Notes: generated by a model from the sequence alone, not told the origin. Shown: positions 1-5,776, counted from the first letter of the stretch. The stretch is DNA of 7,028 nucleotides from Patescibacteria group bacterium UBA6102 (GCA_002423555.1 DIWQ01000050.1:1-7028); one strand, 5' to 3'. Numbers and translations are program-made.

Positions 1-203
1 GATTGTTTTACGGCGAGCAGGAATTGCTGGAGGAACGGATATTGGAACCCGAGGAAATTTATGAAGAGATCGGCCGGGTGTCCGCCGAAGACATACAAGC
101 GGCGGCAAGAGATATCTTTTCCCCCGAAAAACTCAATTTGGCGATCATCGGCCCCGACGACAACCGCCAACGCTTTGAAAAATTATTGGAAAACGCGCTA
201 TAA
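1..203 (+). CDS. M16 family zinc peptidase, C-terminal end (partial)
   Basis: This is the last 66 or so codons of a gene that begins before the window; the frame is open to the left edge and stops with TAA at 201-203. The visible part is acidic and helical, and ends in a stretch of the type 'VSAEDIQAAARDIFSPEKLNLAIIGP'-like (key segments SAEDIQAAARDIF and LNLAIIGP). This matches the closing part of M16 (insulinase/processing-peptidase) domains, where a helix 'v..edv..vA..lf' is followed by a strand 'l.lavvGp'. In that family the zinc-binding HxxEH motif lies in the N-terminal half, so it is outside the window and catalytic competence cannot be judged. The next gene starts 35 bases on with no terminator between them, so co-transcription is plausible. 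The family call rests on a short, weakly conserved tail. Confidence 0.72.
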   Translation, partial: LFYGEQELLEERILEPEEIYEEIGRVSAEDIQAAARDIFSPEKLNLAIIGPDDNRQRFEKLLENAL

Positions 204-238
204 TCCGTTTTAGAAGCGGAAATTAAAATCAAAACAAA

Positions 239-1276
239 ATGTTTCCAATAAAACGAAAAACCGTTTTTGACATTTCATGGGGCTCGCTGGCAAAAATCGG
301 CGTGGCGCTGGCGCTTGGCTGGGGAATCTATTTGTCGCGGGATGTGTTGGTGATGGCCTTTTCCGGACTGATTATTTCCGCGCTTTTCAATCCGGCGGTT
401 GATTTTTTGGAAAGGGCCAAAATTTCCCGTCCGGTGGCGGTTTTTCTGGTCTATTTTTCAATCTTCGGTTCTCTGGGCGCCGGCATTTATCTGGTGGCGC
501 CGTTTTTCATCGCTGAAACCCAGCAATTGGGACAGCTTTTCCCGATGTATTTTGAAAAACTGGCACCGTTTTTGTCCGGACTGGGGTTTGCCGTTTTTCA
601 GAGTATGGACGCGTTCGTGGCGGCGGTGCGCGACTGGCTGGTGAGCGCGTCGTCTTCCATCGTCGGCTCGGTCGCCGCGGTCTTTGACGGTATTTTTACG
701 ATGGTCATCGTGATCACCGCGGCGGTTTTCTTTTCACTGGAAAACCGGGGCATTAAAAAATGTATCGTGATGCTGGCAGCCGAAAAGCACGAAAAAACCG
801 TGCTTGAATGGTGGCAAAAAGCTCAAGCGAAAATTTCGGGCTGGTTTGCGGTGCGTCTGGCGGGAATGGCCGCGGTGGGATTTTTAACCTGGCTGGCATG
901 CTGGGCGCTGGATGTGCGCTATCCGATATTTTTGGGATTTCTCGCGGGCATCGCCGATATTGTGCCGTTTATCGGTCCGATTACGGCGGGGGCGGCAATC
1001 GCGCTGGTGGCGTTGATTGATTCCTGGCAAAAAGCGGTTTTGGCGGTGGCGGTCTTTACGGTGGTCCAGCAATTGGAAAACAATTTGGTCCTGCCCTTGT
1101 TGTCGCAAAAATTCATCGCGTTTCCGGCGATCTTGGTGCTGATTTCCTTGCTGGTCGGCGAAGCGCTGTGGGGCTTGGCGGGCGCAATCCTGGCGATTCC
1201 GATGTTTGGCATCGCTTATGATTTTGTCGGAGATTATCTGATCAAGCACCGGCGCGCCCTGAAATGCGAAAGCTGA
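239..1276 (+). CDS. AI-2E family (UPF0118/PerM-like) transmembrane protein
   Basis: A 345-aa multi-pass inner-membrane protein. Hydrophobic segments lie roughly at residues 15-32, 35-52, 65-91, 140-167, 203-224, 228-260, 263-277 and 292-330, with a soluble, amphipathic stretch at about 92-138. The C-terminal half has the family hallmarks: DIVPFIGP at 240-247, QQLENNLVLPLL at 277-288, and the 'PAILVLISLLVGEALWGLAG' block from 296 followed by AILAIP. Members include E. coli TqsA/PerM and some Na+(Li+)/H+ antiporters; AI-2 export has been shown for only a few, so the substrate here is unknown. Length fits the family. The ATG at 239 has no recognisable SD, and GGAAA lies about 20 bases upstream, too far to help. 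The stop TGA is one base before the rsmI start, implying translational coupling. The name reflects the family, not a demonstrated role in quorum sensing. Confidence 0.88.
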   Translation: MFPIKRKTVFDISWGSLAKIGVALALGWGIYLSRDVLVMAFSGLIISALFNPAVDFLERAKISRPVAVFLVYFSIFGSLGAGIYLVAPFFIAETQQLGQLFPMYFEKLAPFLSGLGFAVFQSMDAFVAAVRDWLVSASSSIVGSVAAVFDGIFTMVIVITAAVFFSLENRGIKKCIVMLAAEKHEKTVLEWWQKAQAKISGWFAVRLAGMAAVGFLTWLACWALDVRYPIFLGFLAGIADIVPFIGPITAGAAIALVALIDSWQKAVLAVAVFTVVQQLENNLVLPLLSQKFIAFPAILVLISLLVGEALWGLAGAILAIPMFGIAYDFVGDYLIKHRRALKCES

Positions 1277-1277
1277 T

Positions 1278-1964
1278 ATGGCGGGAACTTTGCACATTGT
1301 TGCCACTCCCATCGGCAATCTGGACGACATCACCGCGCGCGCGATTAAAATTCTGGGCGCCGCGGATTTGATTTTGTGCGAAGACACGCGCGTGGCGCAA
1401 AAGATGCTGGCGCGCTTTGGCATTCAAAAACCGCGGGAAAGCTATCACCAGCATTCCGCTTTGCGAAAAGCGGATTATATCCTTGATTTGCTGAGGGAAG
1501 GCAAAAATCTGGCGTTGGTTTCCGATGCCGGCACTCCCGGGATTTGTGATCCGGGGAACCAATTGGTTTCTGCGGCGGTGGAAAAATTCGGCGATGAAAT
1601 AAAAATCATCCCCGTCCCCGGAGCCAGCGCCGTTGCCGCGGCGTTAAGCGTTTGCGGGTTTTGCGCCGACAAGTTTGTTTTTTTGGGATTTCCGCCGGCG
1701 AAAAACAAACGCAAAAAGTATTTTGAGGAATTGTTGGCGAATGAATATACCGCGGTGTTCTATGAATCAAATTTCCGGATTTTGAAAACTCTTGCCGAAA
1801 TTGACGAATTGAATCATGATAAAGATCGCCGCATTGTCGTTTGCCGCGAGCTTACCAAGGCGTTTGAGACCATCTATCGCGGCCCGATTGCCGAGGTGGC
1901 CGCCAAAATAAAAAAAGACCCCCTGAAAGGCGAATTTATCGCGGCGCTTGAAGGCAAACGGTAA
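1278..1964 (+). CDS. rsmI: 16S rRNA (cytidine(1402)-2'-O)-methyltransferase RsmI, short form
   Basis: RsmI 2'-O-methylates C1402 of 16S rRNA in the decoding centre, using S-adenosylmethionine. The 228-aa product has the complete tetrapyrrole-methylase-like fold signature: LHIVATPIGNLDD from residue 5, CEDTR at 34-38, SYHQH at 55-59, SDAGTPGICDPG at 82-93, PVPGASA at 112-118, then FLGFPPAKNKRKK, FYESNFRILKTL and CRELTKAFE. The SAM-binding and rRNA-facing elements of the family are therefore all present. E. coli RsmI is about 286 aa; this protein stops right after the core (GEFIAALEGKR) and lacks the usual C-terminal extension, a reduction common in small genomes. The ATG starts one base after the upstream stop and has no clear SD, so translation probably depends on ribosomes finishing the AI-2E gene. 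metG follows after 22 bases. Confidence 0.95.
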   Translation: MAGTLHIVATPIGNLDDITARAIKILGAADLILCEDTRVAQKMLARFGIQKPRESYHQHSALRKADYILDLLREGKNLALVSDAGTPGICDPGNQLVSAAVEKFGDEIKIIPVPGASAVAAALSVCGFCADKFVFLGFPPAKNKRKKYFEELLANEYTAVFYESNFRILKTLAEIDELNHDKDRRIVVCRELTKAFETIYRGPIAEVAAKIKKDPLKGEFIAALEGKR

Positions 1965-1986
1965 TTTTGTTAAGGTTTTATTTATT

Positions 1987-3456
1987 ATGGCTTCAAGATA
2001 TTATATCACCACTACTTTGCCCTACGTGAATGCCAAGCCGCATCTGGGATTTGCGCTGGAGATTATCCAGGCGGATGTTTTGGCGCGCTGGCAGAGATCG
2101 CTTGGGAAAGAAGTGTTTTTTAATACGGGCACGGATGAACACGGGCTAAAGATTTATCAAAAGGCGGCGGAACTGGGTAAGACGCCCCAAGAGTATTGTG
2201 ATGAGTCCGCGGAACATTTCAAAGCGTTAAAAGAAAAATTGGATTTGTCGTTTGATAATTTTATCCGCACGACCGATGCGCATCATATCGCGGCGGCGCA
2301 GGAATTTTGGAAACGGTGCGATGCCAACGGCGATATTTACAAAAAGGTTTACAAAGCGAAGTATTGCGTTGGCTGTGAACTGGAAGTTACCGATTCCCAG
2401 CTGGTGAATGGCCGGTGCCCGATCCATCCCAACAAGGATGTTGAAACCATTGAAGAAGAAAATTATTTTTTCCGGTTTTCCAAATACCAACAGCCGTTGC
2501 TGGATTTTTATAACGCCAATCCTGATTTTGTGATTCCCGAGGGGCGGTTCAACGAAATAAAAAGTTTTGTTGCCGGTGGATTGCAGGATTTTTCCATTTC
2601 CCGCGTCAAAGAAAAAATGCCCTGGGGAATTGCGGTGCCCGGCGATGAGGGGCAAGTGATGTATGTTTGGTTTGATGCCTTGGTAAATTATATTTCCTGT
2701 TTAAACTGGCCCGATGACGAAAAAAGATTTACGGAATTTTGGGGAACCAAGGAAAATCGCAACGCGATTCAAGTGGCGGGCAAAGACAATCTGCGCCAGC
2801 AGTCGGCGATGTGGCAGGCGATGCTGATGTCGGCGGGATTGCCCAATTCAAAACAGATTTTCATTCACGGATTTATCACCGCCGGCGGGCAGAAAATGTC
2901 CAAATCTTTGGGCAACGTGATTGATCCGGTCCGGCTGGTTGATAAATACGGCACCGATGCGGCGCGTTATTTTCTGTTGCGCGAAATTTCCGCCGATGAA
3001 GACGGTGACTTTTCATATGATAGATTTGAAGAACGCTACAACGCCGATTTGGCCAAGGGCATCGGCAATCTGGCGGCGCGGGTGACCGTGATTGCCAAAA
3101 AGATCGGCGCATCAATGTCTGCGGAAACCGCGCTCAATCCGGAAGTGAAAGCCGAAATTGATACCGCGCAAAACGCGGTTGGGCTTTTGCTAAAAGATTA
3201 TAAATTCAACGAAGCCCTATCGGCAATTTGGAAAGTGATAAATTTTGGCGACAAATACATTGAAAAAACCCAGCCGTGGAAAACCTTAGACACCGCGGCC
3301 GTGGGCGATTTATTATTTACGCTTTCACAAATCGCGGAAATGATCGAACCCTTCATCCCCCAAACCTCGCAAAAGATCAAAAAATTGCTGGCAGGCGAGA
3401 AAACTGGTATTTTGTTCCCTAAAATAGAGAATAGTTTGGAGAAAATCGAAAAATAG
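1987..3456 (+). CDS. metG: Methionyl-tRNA synthetase, short form
   Basis: MetRS charges tRNA-Met with methionine in the cytoplasm. The 489-aa class I enzyme begins MASRYYITTTLPYVNAKPHLGF; the HIGH signature is HLGF at 19-22, so the last His is replaced by Phe. The connective domain has a single zinc knuckle with C127, C130, C144 and H147, the CxxC/CxxH arrangement of Thermus-type MetRS. KMSKS is intact at 303-307. The C-terminal helical anticodon-binding domain includes NLAARV and a QPWK segment. It ends there, without the Trbp111-like tRNA-binding domain seen in longer bacterial enzymes. I chose ATG 1987 because it gives the canonical start of the Rossmann fold; an in-frame TTG at 1948 would overlap rsmI and add 13 unsupported residues. 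A weak TAAGG at 1971-1975 is the only SD candidate. Confidence 0.96.
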   Translation: MASRYYITTTLPYVNAKPHLGFALEIIQADVLARWQRSLGKEVFFNTGTDEHGLKIYQKAAELGKTPQEYCDESAEHFKALKEKLDLSFDNFIRTTDAHHIAAAQEFWKRCDANGDIYKKVYKAKYCVGCELEVTDSQLVNGRCPIHPNKDVETIEEENYFFRFSKYQQPLLDFYNANPDFVIPEGRFNEIKSFVAGGLQDFSISRVKEKMPWGIAVPGDEGQVMYVWFDALVNYISCLNWPDDEKRFTEFWGTKENRNAIQVAGKDNLRQQSAMWQAMLMSAGLPNSKQIFIHGFITAGGQKMSKSLGNVIDPVRLVDKYGTDAARYFLLREISADEDGDFSYDRFEERYNADLAKGIGNLAARVTVIAKKIGASMSAETALNPEVKAEIDTAQNAVGLLLKDYKFNEALSAIWKVINFGDKYIEKTQPWKTLDTAAVGDLLFTLSQIAEMIEPFIPQTSQKIKKLLAGEKTGILFPKIENSLEKIEK

Positions 3457-3470
3457 GATATATTGCAAGC

Positions 3471-4085
3471 ATGAAGATAGAATCTGTCAAAAATTTGAAT
3501 ATCACCCTGCTTTTTTCTGCGCCGTTGAATCATAATCTTGTTTCCCAGCAAGAATTGTTTGGTTCTTTTAAAACAGATGATCCGAAAGATGATTTAAATA
3601 GTTTTATTGCCGCACCAGGAATTAGGGCGTTAATTTTTCCGAATAGACAGAAAGAAATTATTTTTGAAGCCAATAGGATTTTGATTAATGAAAAAACCGG
3701 GAAAAGTCCAGAAGACTCAAGTGTGGTTAATGATTTGCGGGTGATTATGGAAAAAAGTTTTTTTGAAAAGGAAAAAATCGCTGCTTATGGATTTAACTAT
3801 GAGATAGTTGCGATTCCCGATGGAGCGGATTTTCAAATTGATGATTTAATAAGCGAGAAAATCGCGAAAATCGGTGGAATTAAAGGAGCCGGGGTAAGTA
3901 TTGTTTTTGGTAAAGACGATACGAGGCAGGTTCTAAAAATTGAGCCATTGGAAGGAATAGATCAAAAATTTAATGTCAGTTTAAATATTCATTACAGCAA
4001 GAAAGATTTGCCGTCATTTAATGATTTAAGAAAGGATTTAATTTTTAGTTTTAAAGAGTTCGTAGATGTAATTGCAAAAATATGA
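3471..4085 (+). CDS. Uncharacterised 204-aa protein, first gene of a PIN-domain cassette
   Basis: I do not recognise this protein with confidence. It is soluble, with no signal peptide or membrane segment, and shows alternating strands and helices. A hydrophobic N-terminal strand (LNITLLFSAPL) is followed by IRALIFPNRQKEIIFEANRI and GFNYEIVAIPDG. The C-terminal part runs KFNVSLNIHYS then FNDLRKDLIFSFKEFVDVIAKI. The pattern of a strand ending in a histidine and then a closing amphipathic helix faintly recalls TIGR04255-type proteins, but this is only an impression. It begins 14 bases after metG, with a marginal AGGA 12 bases upstream of the ATG. Its stop overlaps the next start (ATGA at 4082-4085), so it is translationally coupled to the 83-aa gene. 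Base composition is far more AT-rich than in metG, which suggests a different origin. Its role in the cassette (regulator, immunity or accessory protein) is unknown. Confidence 0.8.
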   Translation: MKIESVKNLNITLLFSAPLNHNLVSQQELFGSFKTDDPKDDLNSFIAAPGIRALIFPNRQKEIIFEANRILINEKTGKSPEDSSVVNDLRVIMEKSFFEKEKIAAYGFNYEIVAIPDGADFQIDDLISEKIAKIGGIKGAGVSIVFGKDDTRQVLKIEPLEGIDQKFNVSLNIHYSKKDLPSFNDLRKDLIFSFKEFVDVIAKI

Positions 4086-4333
4086 CTGAAGTTTTAGAGT
4101 ACGCAAAATTGAATATTGCTGATCTATTGATTAACCAAGGGTATATTGAAAGGACTAGCAAACTCGAGGAACTTCGCGCCGATATTGGTGATGATTTGTT
4201 TTATTCGTTATCCGATGCGGAAAAACAATTTATCATTGACACGGAAGGCGTTGTTGATTTCGGCCATAAAATGACGGAAGAAGATTTTTTAAAGACGGAA
4301 AAATTTCTTAGGGAAGATTATGATTACAAATAA
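4082..4333 (+). CDS. Uncharacterised acidic 83-aa protein, candidate antitoxin partner of the PIN protein
   Basis: A small, acidic, helix-rich protein. The N-terminal half has TEVLEYAKLNIADLLINQGYIE, then TSKLEELRADIGDDLFYSLSD. The C-terminal tail (MTEEDFLKTEKFLREDYDYK) is highly charged. I do not recognise the family, and no ribbon-helix-helix, AbrB or Phd signature is obvious. Position argues for an antitoxin: PIN toxins are normally encoded directly downstream of, and overlapping with, a small acidic antitoxin, and here the overlap with the PIN gene is 14 bases (4320-4333). The four-base ATGA overlap with the preceding gene makes all three products translationally linked. A charged, probably flexible C-terminus is what a PIN-binding antitoxin tail often looks like. 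The antitoxin role is inferred from context only. Confidence 0.75.
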   Translation: MTEVLEYAKLNIADLLINQGYIERTSKLEELRADIGDDLFYSLSDAEKQFIIDTEGVVDFGHKMTEEDFLKTEKFLREDYDYK

Positions 4334-4790
4334 ACAAGAAATTATTTATCTTGATGCTAATTTTTTAATTCGTTGGGCGGTTCCAAAAACTTCTGATATT
4401 AGGCGGAGATTTCGTTTTTTATTGGCGACGCTAATTAATCAAAAAAATTTAACCAGCTCTTGCTTGGCGATTGATGAGGCGTGGTATTCAATTAAAAAAG
4501 AATATAATACGATTAAAGGAGCTAAACTAAGCTGTTCGGACGATCCAATATTTGGCTTGTTATATAAATTTACAAATGAAATTTTGCAACAGGTTAAGCT
4601 GTTGCAGTTTGTTGATCCGAAAAAAGGAACAAAAATGGCGTTATCTAATATTGGCAATTTTAAACTTGGCCCTCGAGATGCTTTTCATCTGTCCTTGATG
4701 CAGGATAATTCAATCAAAGAAATTTTGACCGATGATGGTGATTTTATTAGAATTAAATCAATGGCGCAGATTAGTGTGGTTCAGTTGTGA
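4320..4790 (+). CDS. PIN-domain protein, probable ribonuclease toxin
   Basis: PIN domains are Mg2+-dependent single-strand RNases that act as toxins in VapBC-like modules by cleaving tRNA, rRNA or mRNA. The acidic residues of the active site can be followed along the 156-aa chain: D12 in the opening strand (IIYLDANFLIRW), E53 after D52 (LAIDEAW), D120 in the helix (GPRDAFHLSLM) and D138/D139 with D141 in the C-terminal strand (ILTDDGDFIRI). The 'RDAFHLSLM...ILTDDGDF' block is the classical PIN ending. Between residues 56 and 115 the sequence is longer and more divergent than in compact VapC proteins. The start at 4320 lies inside the 83-aa gene and is preceded by GGGAAGA at 4311-4317, a usable SD. 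Membership in the PIN fold is well supported; the toxin function and the target RNA are inferences. Confidence 0.85.
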   Translation: MITNKQEIIYLDANFLIRWAVPKTSDIRRRFRFLLATLINQKNLTSSCLAIDEAWYSIKKEYNTIKGAKLSCSDDPIFGLLYKFTNEILQQVKLLQFVDPKKGTKMALSNIGNFKLGPRDAFHLSLMQDNSIKEILTDDGDFIRIKSMAQISVVQL

Positions 4791-4800
4791 ATAAACTACA

Positions 4801-4827
4801 TTGAATAAAAATGTCATTTATTTTCAA
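4801..4827 (+). repeat. Imperfect AT-rich palindrome downstream of the PIN gene
   Basis: Centred on base 4814, 11 of 13 symmetric positions pair (mismatches 4806/4822 and 4808/4820). It begins 10 bases after the PIN stop codon and is followed by a T-rich stretch (TGTTTTATTT from 4831). It could be a weak terminator for the upstream operon or a protein-binding operator. There is no G+C-rich stem, so termination would be inefficient. Confidence 0.4.
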
Positions 4828-4847
4828 GAATGTTTTATTTCCAAAGC

Positions 4848-4876
4848 TTGACGCGCCACAAAATAATTGATAAACA
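4848..4876 (+). promoter_or_regulatory. Candidate promoter of the leader/159-aa gene unit
   Basis: TTGACG at 4848-4853 matches five of six -35 bases. A 17-base spacer leads to TAAACA at 4871-4876, only a fair -10; GATAAA at 4869-4874 is an alternative. Transcription would start near 4883, just before the leader ATG at 4891. A competing reading is TTGATA (4867-4872) with TATGAA (4890-4895), which would start inside the leader frame and would break the attenuator model. Confidence 0.4.
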
Positions 4877-4890
4877 GATATTGTAAGAAT

Positions 4891-4971
4891 ATGAAAACCC
4901 AGATCGCAAGAAACAATTTTTGGTTTTACTTTTATAGCCAAACTCCAGGTCTGGGATTTTTTCGTTCATAA
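4891..4971 (+). CDS. Candidate 26-codon leader peptide with an aromatic run (FWFYFY)
   Basis: ATG 4891 opens a frame of 26 codons ending in TAA at 4969-4971. Residues 10-15 are Phe-Trp-Phe-Tyr-Phe-Tyr, encoded by six consecutive codons at 4918-4935; two more Phe codons occur at residues 23-24. Such runs mark leader peptides of amino-acid-responsive attenuators (E. coli pheL, pheM and trpL are the well-known cases). The frame lies exactly across RNA segments that can pair in alternative ways, and its stop codon falls just past segment 2, so a ribosome completing the peptide would hide that segment. No good SD is visible (GTAAG a few bases upstream is the best), and transcription may begin only a few bases before the ATG. 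Low aromatic content elsewhere in the frame makes the run stand out. Translation is not proven. Confidence 0.5.
   Translation: MKTQIARNNFWFYFYSQTPGLGFFRS
4898..4962 (+). terminator. Attenuator hairpin 1:2 with U-tract
   Basis: CCCAGATC (4898-4905) pairs with GGTCTGGG (4948-4955) over eight positions with one G-U pair. The T6 tract at 4957-4962 follows one base later. The 42-base loop contains the six aromatic codons and a minor TTTGG/CCAAA stem. In an untranslated RNA this would act as a pause or a terminator; a ribosome held on the aromatic codons would block it. Confidence 0.5.
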
Positions 4972-5012
4972 GCAGTAAGTCTTAAATAGCGCGAAACGAA
5001 ATTCTCCAGACC
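4948..5012 (+). promoter_or_regulatory. Candidate antiterminator pairing (segment 2 with segment 3)
   Basis: GGTCTGG (4948-4954) is exactly complementary to CCAGACC (5006-5012); with one bulged base the helix extends by two more pairs (GA with TC). This pairing uses the right arm of hairpin 1:2 and overlaps the left arm and loop of the following terminator. The three structures are therefore mutually exclusive, as in trp-type attenuators. Confidence 0.5.
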
Positions 5013-5029
5013 GGAGGGTTTTTTGTTTT
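5001..5029 (+). terminator. Intrinsic terminator of the attenuator (segments 3:4)
   Basis: CTCC (5004-5007) pairs with GGAG (5013-5016) around a five-base loop. Outward the stem extends by two T-G pairs and one A-T pair (5001-5003 with 5017-5019). A T-rich tract, TTTTTT G TTTT, covers 5019-5029. It lies 51 bases before the start of the 159-aa gene, so it would end transcription ahead of that gene unless the antiterminator forms. Confidence 0.6.
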
Positions 5030-5067
5030 GCGCGGGTACCGATGTTGATCATTAAAAAGTTGATATT

Positions 5068-5072
5068 GGAGG
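5068..5072 (+). promoter_or_regulatory. Strong SD that decides the start of the 159-aa gene
   Basis: GGAGG at 5068-5072 is one base from ATG 5074 but seven bases from ATG 5080. Normal SD spacing therefore selects 5080. It is the strongest SD in the window; most other genes here have weak ones. Confidence 0.75.
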
Positions 5073-5079
5073 TATGAGG

Positions 5080-5559
5080 ATGAAAAGCACGCAAATAAAT
5101 ATTTTTGGTAAAATTGCCCGTATTTTGAATCAAGGCAACCATATCGTAGTTGACGAATGCGGCGTTGAAGAAAATGTGCCTTGCGAAGTTAAAGCCGGCT
5201 GGTATTTGGGATTGAGAGGTGGCTACCAAAAACGCATCACTGCACCGTGGCTAGTTGAGCCTTTGTTGGCGGTTGCTAATGGTTTTAGAATGCAATTATC
5301 CATTCTGAAGCCGCACCGTATAGATGGCGATCACTATCTAGTTTGCGTTATTGGGCGCGGATTGATTTCCGGCACGGGCTACTGCCGTCTTAATATTGCC
5401 GGCTTGACACATAACCAGAAAGAAGCAATGGAAATCATTTTGCAAGCGGCGCGTGAAGCTAGGGCAAATTACGATGTTGCGGTTTTAATTATGATTGATG
5501 ATAAAAGATATCCAACATTGGCTGAAGCGCCGAAAGACCGCTTGGCAGTGATTGCATAG
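5080..5559 (+). CDS. Uncharacterised 159-aa protein downstream of the candidate attenuator
   Basis: I do not recognise this family. The product is soluble, without signal peptide or membrane helices. It has a beta-rich first half (INIFGKIARIL, HIVVDECGV, PCEVKAGWYLGLRGG), a middle segment PWLVEPLLAVANGFRMQLSILK, then HYLVCVIGRGLISGTGYCRLNIAGL. It finishes with a long helix (KEAMEIILQAAREARANYD) and a strand (VAVLIMIDD). Three cysteines (C27, C35, C89) and C102 are spread out and do not form an obvious metal site. The start at 5080 is chosen on SD spacing; ATG 5074 would add two residues. The gene stands alone: a terminator-like attenuator precedes it and a strong terminator overlaps its stop codon, so expression is probably set by the leader. 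If the leader senses aromatic aminoacyl-tRNA, the protein may relate to aromatic amino acid supply or translation stress, but nothing in its sequence shows this. Confidence 0.82.
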   Translation: MKSTQINIFGKIARILNQGNHIVVDECGVEENVPCEVKAGWYLGLRGGYQKRITAPWLVEPLLAVANGFRMQLSILKPHRIDGDHYLVCVIGRGLISGTGYCRLNIAGLTHNQKEAMEIILQAAREARANYDVAVLIMIDDKRYPTLAEAPKDRLAVIA

Positions 5560-5583
5560 GTTGAACGCTTGTTCAACCTTTTA
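5558..5583 (+). terminator. Strong intrinsic terminator of the 159-aa gene
   Basis: AGGTTGAAC (5558-5566) and GTTCAACCT (5571-5579) form a perfect nine-base stem with a GCTT loop, followed by TTTTA. The stem begins inside the TAG stop codon at 5557-5559, so a terminating ribosome would briefly cover its left arm. Confidence 0.85.
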
Positions 5584-5600
5584 TATTATATCGATTGTAC

Positions 5601-5629
5601 TTGACGCAATTTTCGTGTTTTGGTATATA
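5601..5629 (+). promoter_or_regulatory. Strong promoter of the structured transcript
   Basis: TTGACG at 5601-5606 is the -35 element. A 17-base spacer leads to TATATA at 5624-5629, preceded by TGG (5621-5623), an extended -10. A perfect TATAAT at 5626-5631 with a 19-base spacer overlaps it. Transcription would start at about 5634-5638, at the foot of a small hairpin (CCATAA 5634-5639 with TTATGG 5646-5651). Confidence 0.75.
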
Positions 5630-5647
5630 ATAACCATAAGAAAAGTT

Positions 5648-5740
5648 ATGGAAACCCGAAACCGACAAATGAATAGTTTTGTATTGTTGCCGGTCATGGG
5701 CCTTATTATTAAGGAGGGCTTTTTGTTTGGCGGAAGTTGA
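5648..5740 (+). CDS. Possible 30-codon leader frame rich in Val/Leu/Ile codons
   Basis: ATG 5648 opens a 30-codon frame ending in TGA at 5738-5740, about a dozen bases from the predicted transcript start. Residues 11-21 read FVLLPVMGLII, so seven of eleven are branched-chain residues. As in the aromatic leader upstream, the stop codon falls just after an RNA segment (5713-5736) that competes for a downstream terminator arm. There is no SD, and the branched-chain enrichment could be chance. A second in-frame ATG lies at 5669. I list it only as a candidate regulatory peptide. Confidence 0.25.
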   Translation: METRNRQMNSFVLLPVMGLIIKEGFLFGGS

Positions 5741-5776
5741 AGAAAAATAAAACTTGTTCCAAACAAAAAGCCCTTC
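5713..5776 (+). promoter_or_regulatory. Long inverted repeat competing with a terminator
   Basis: GGGCTTTTTGTTTGG (5716-5730) is perfectly complementary to CCAAACAAAAAGCCC (5759-5773), and three more pairs (one G-U) extend the base of the stem to 5713 and 5776. The loop is 28 bases. The right arm contains the left arm of the terminator at 5771-5787. GCGGAAG (5730-5736) can alternatively pair with CTTCCGC (5773-5779). The arms are therefore arranged as an antiterminator/terminator switch. Confidence 0.55.

Noticed and set aside
204..238. CCGTTT/AAGCGG hairpin as a terminator after the M16 gene
   Set aside because: Six pairs with one G-T, but an A-rich sequence follows instead of a T tract, so read-through into the AI-2E gene is more likely.
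884..1423. Minus-strand open frame of 179 codons across the AI-2E and rsmI genes
   Set aside because: It lies opposite two well-supported genes, spans their junction, is rich in Arg/Gln from complementing coding bias, and has no recognisable domain or SD. The same applies to minus-strand frames at 919-1212, 1242-1562, 1475-1714, 2227-2655, 2876-3115 and 3198-3551.
1948..1986. N-terminal extension of metG from TTG 1948
   Set aside because: It would overlap rsmI and add residues with no counterpart in MetRS; ATG 1987 gives the canonical N-terminus.
4937..4956. Small local hairpin around CCAGGTCTGG as a stand-alone terminator
   Set aside because: The local palindrome leaves only two to four loop bases with a three- to four-pair stem; pairing of 4948-4955 with 4898-4905 or 5006-5012 is longer.
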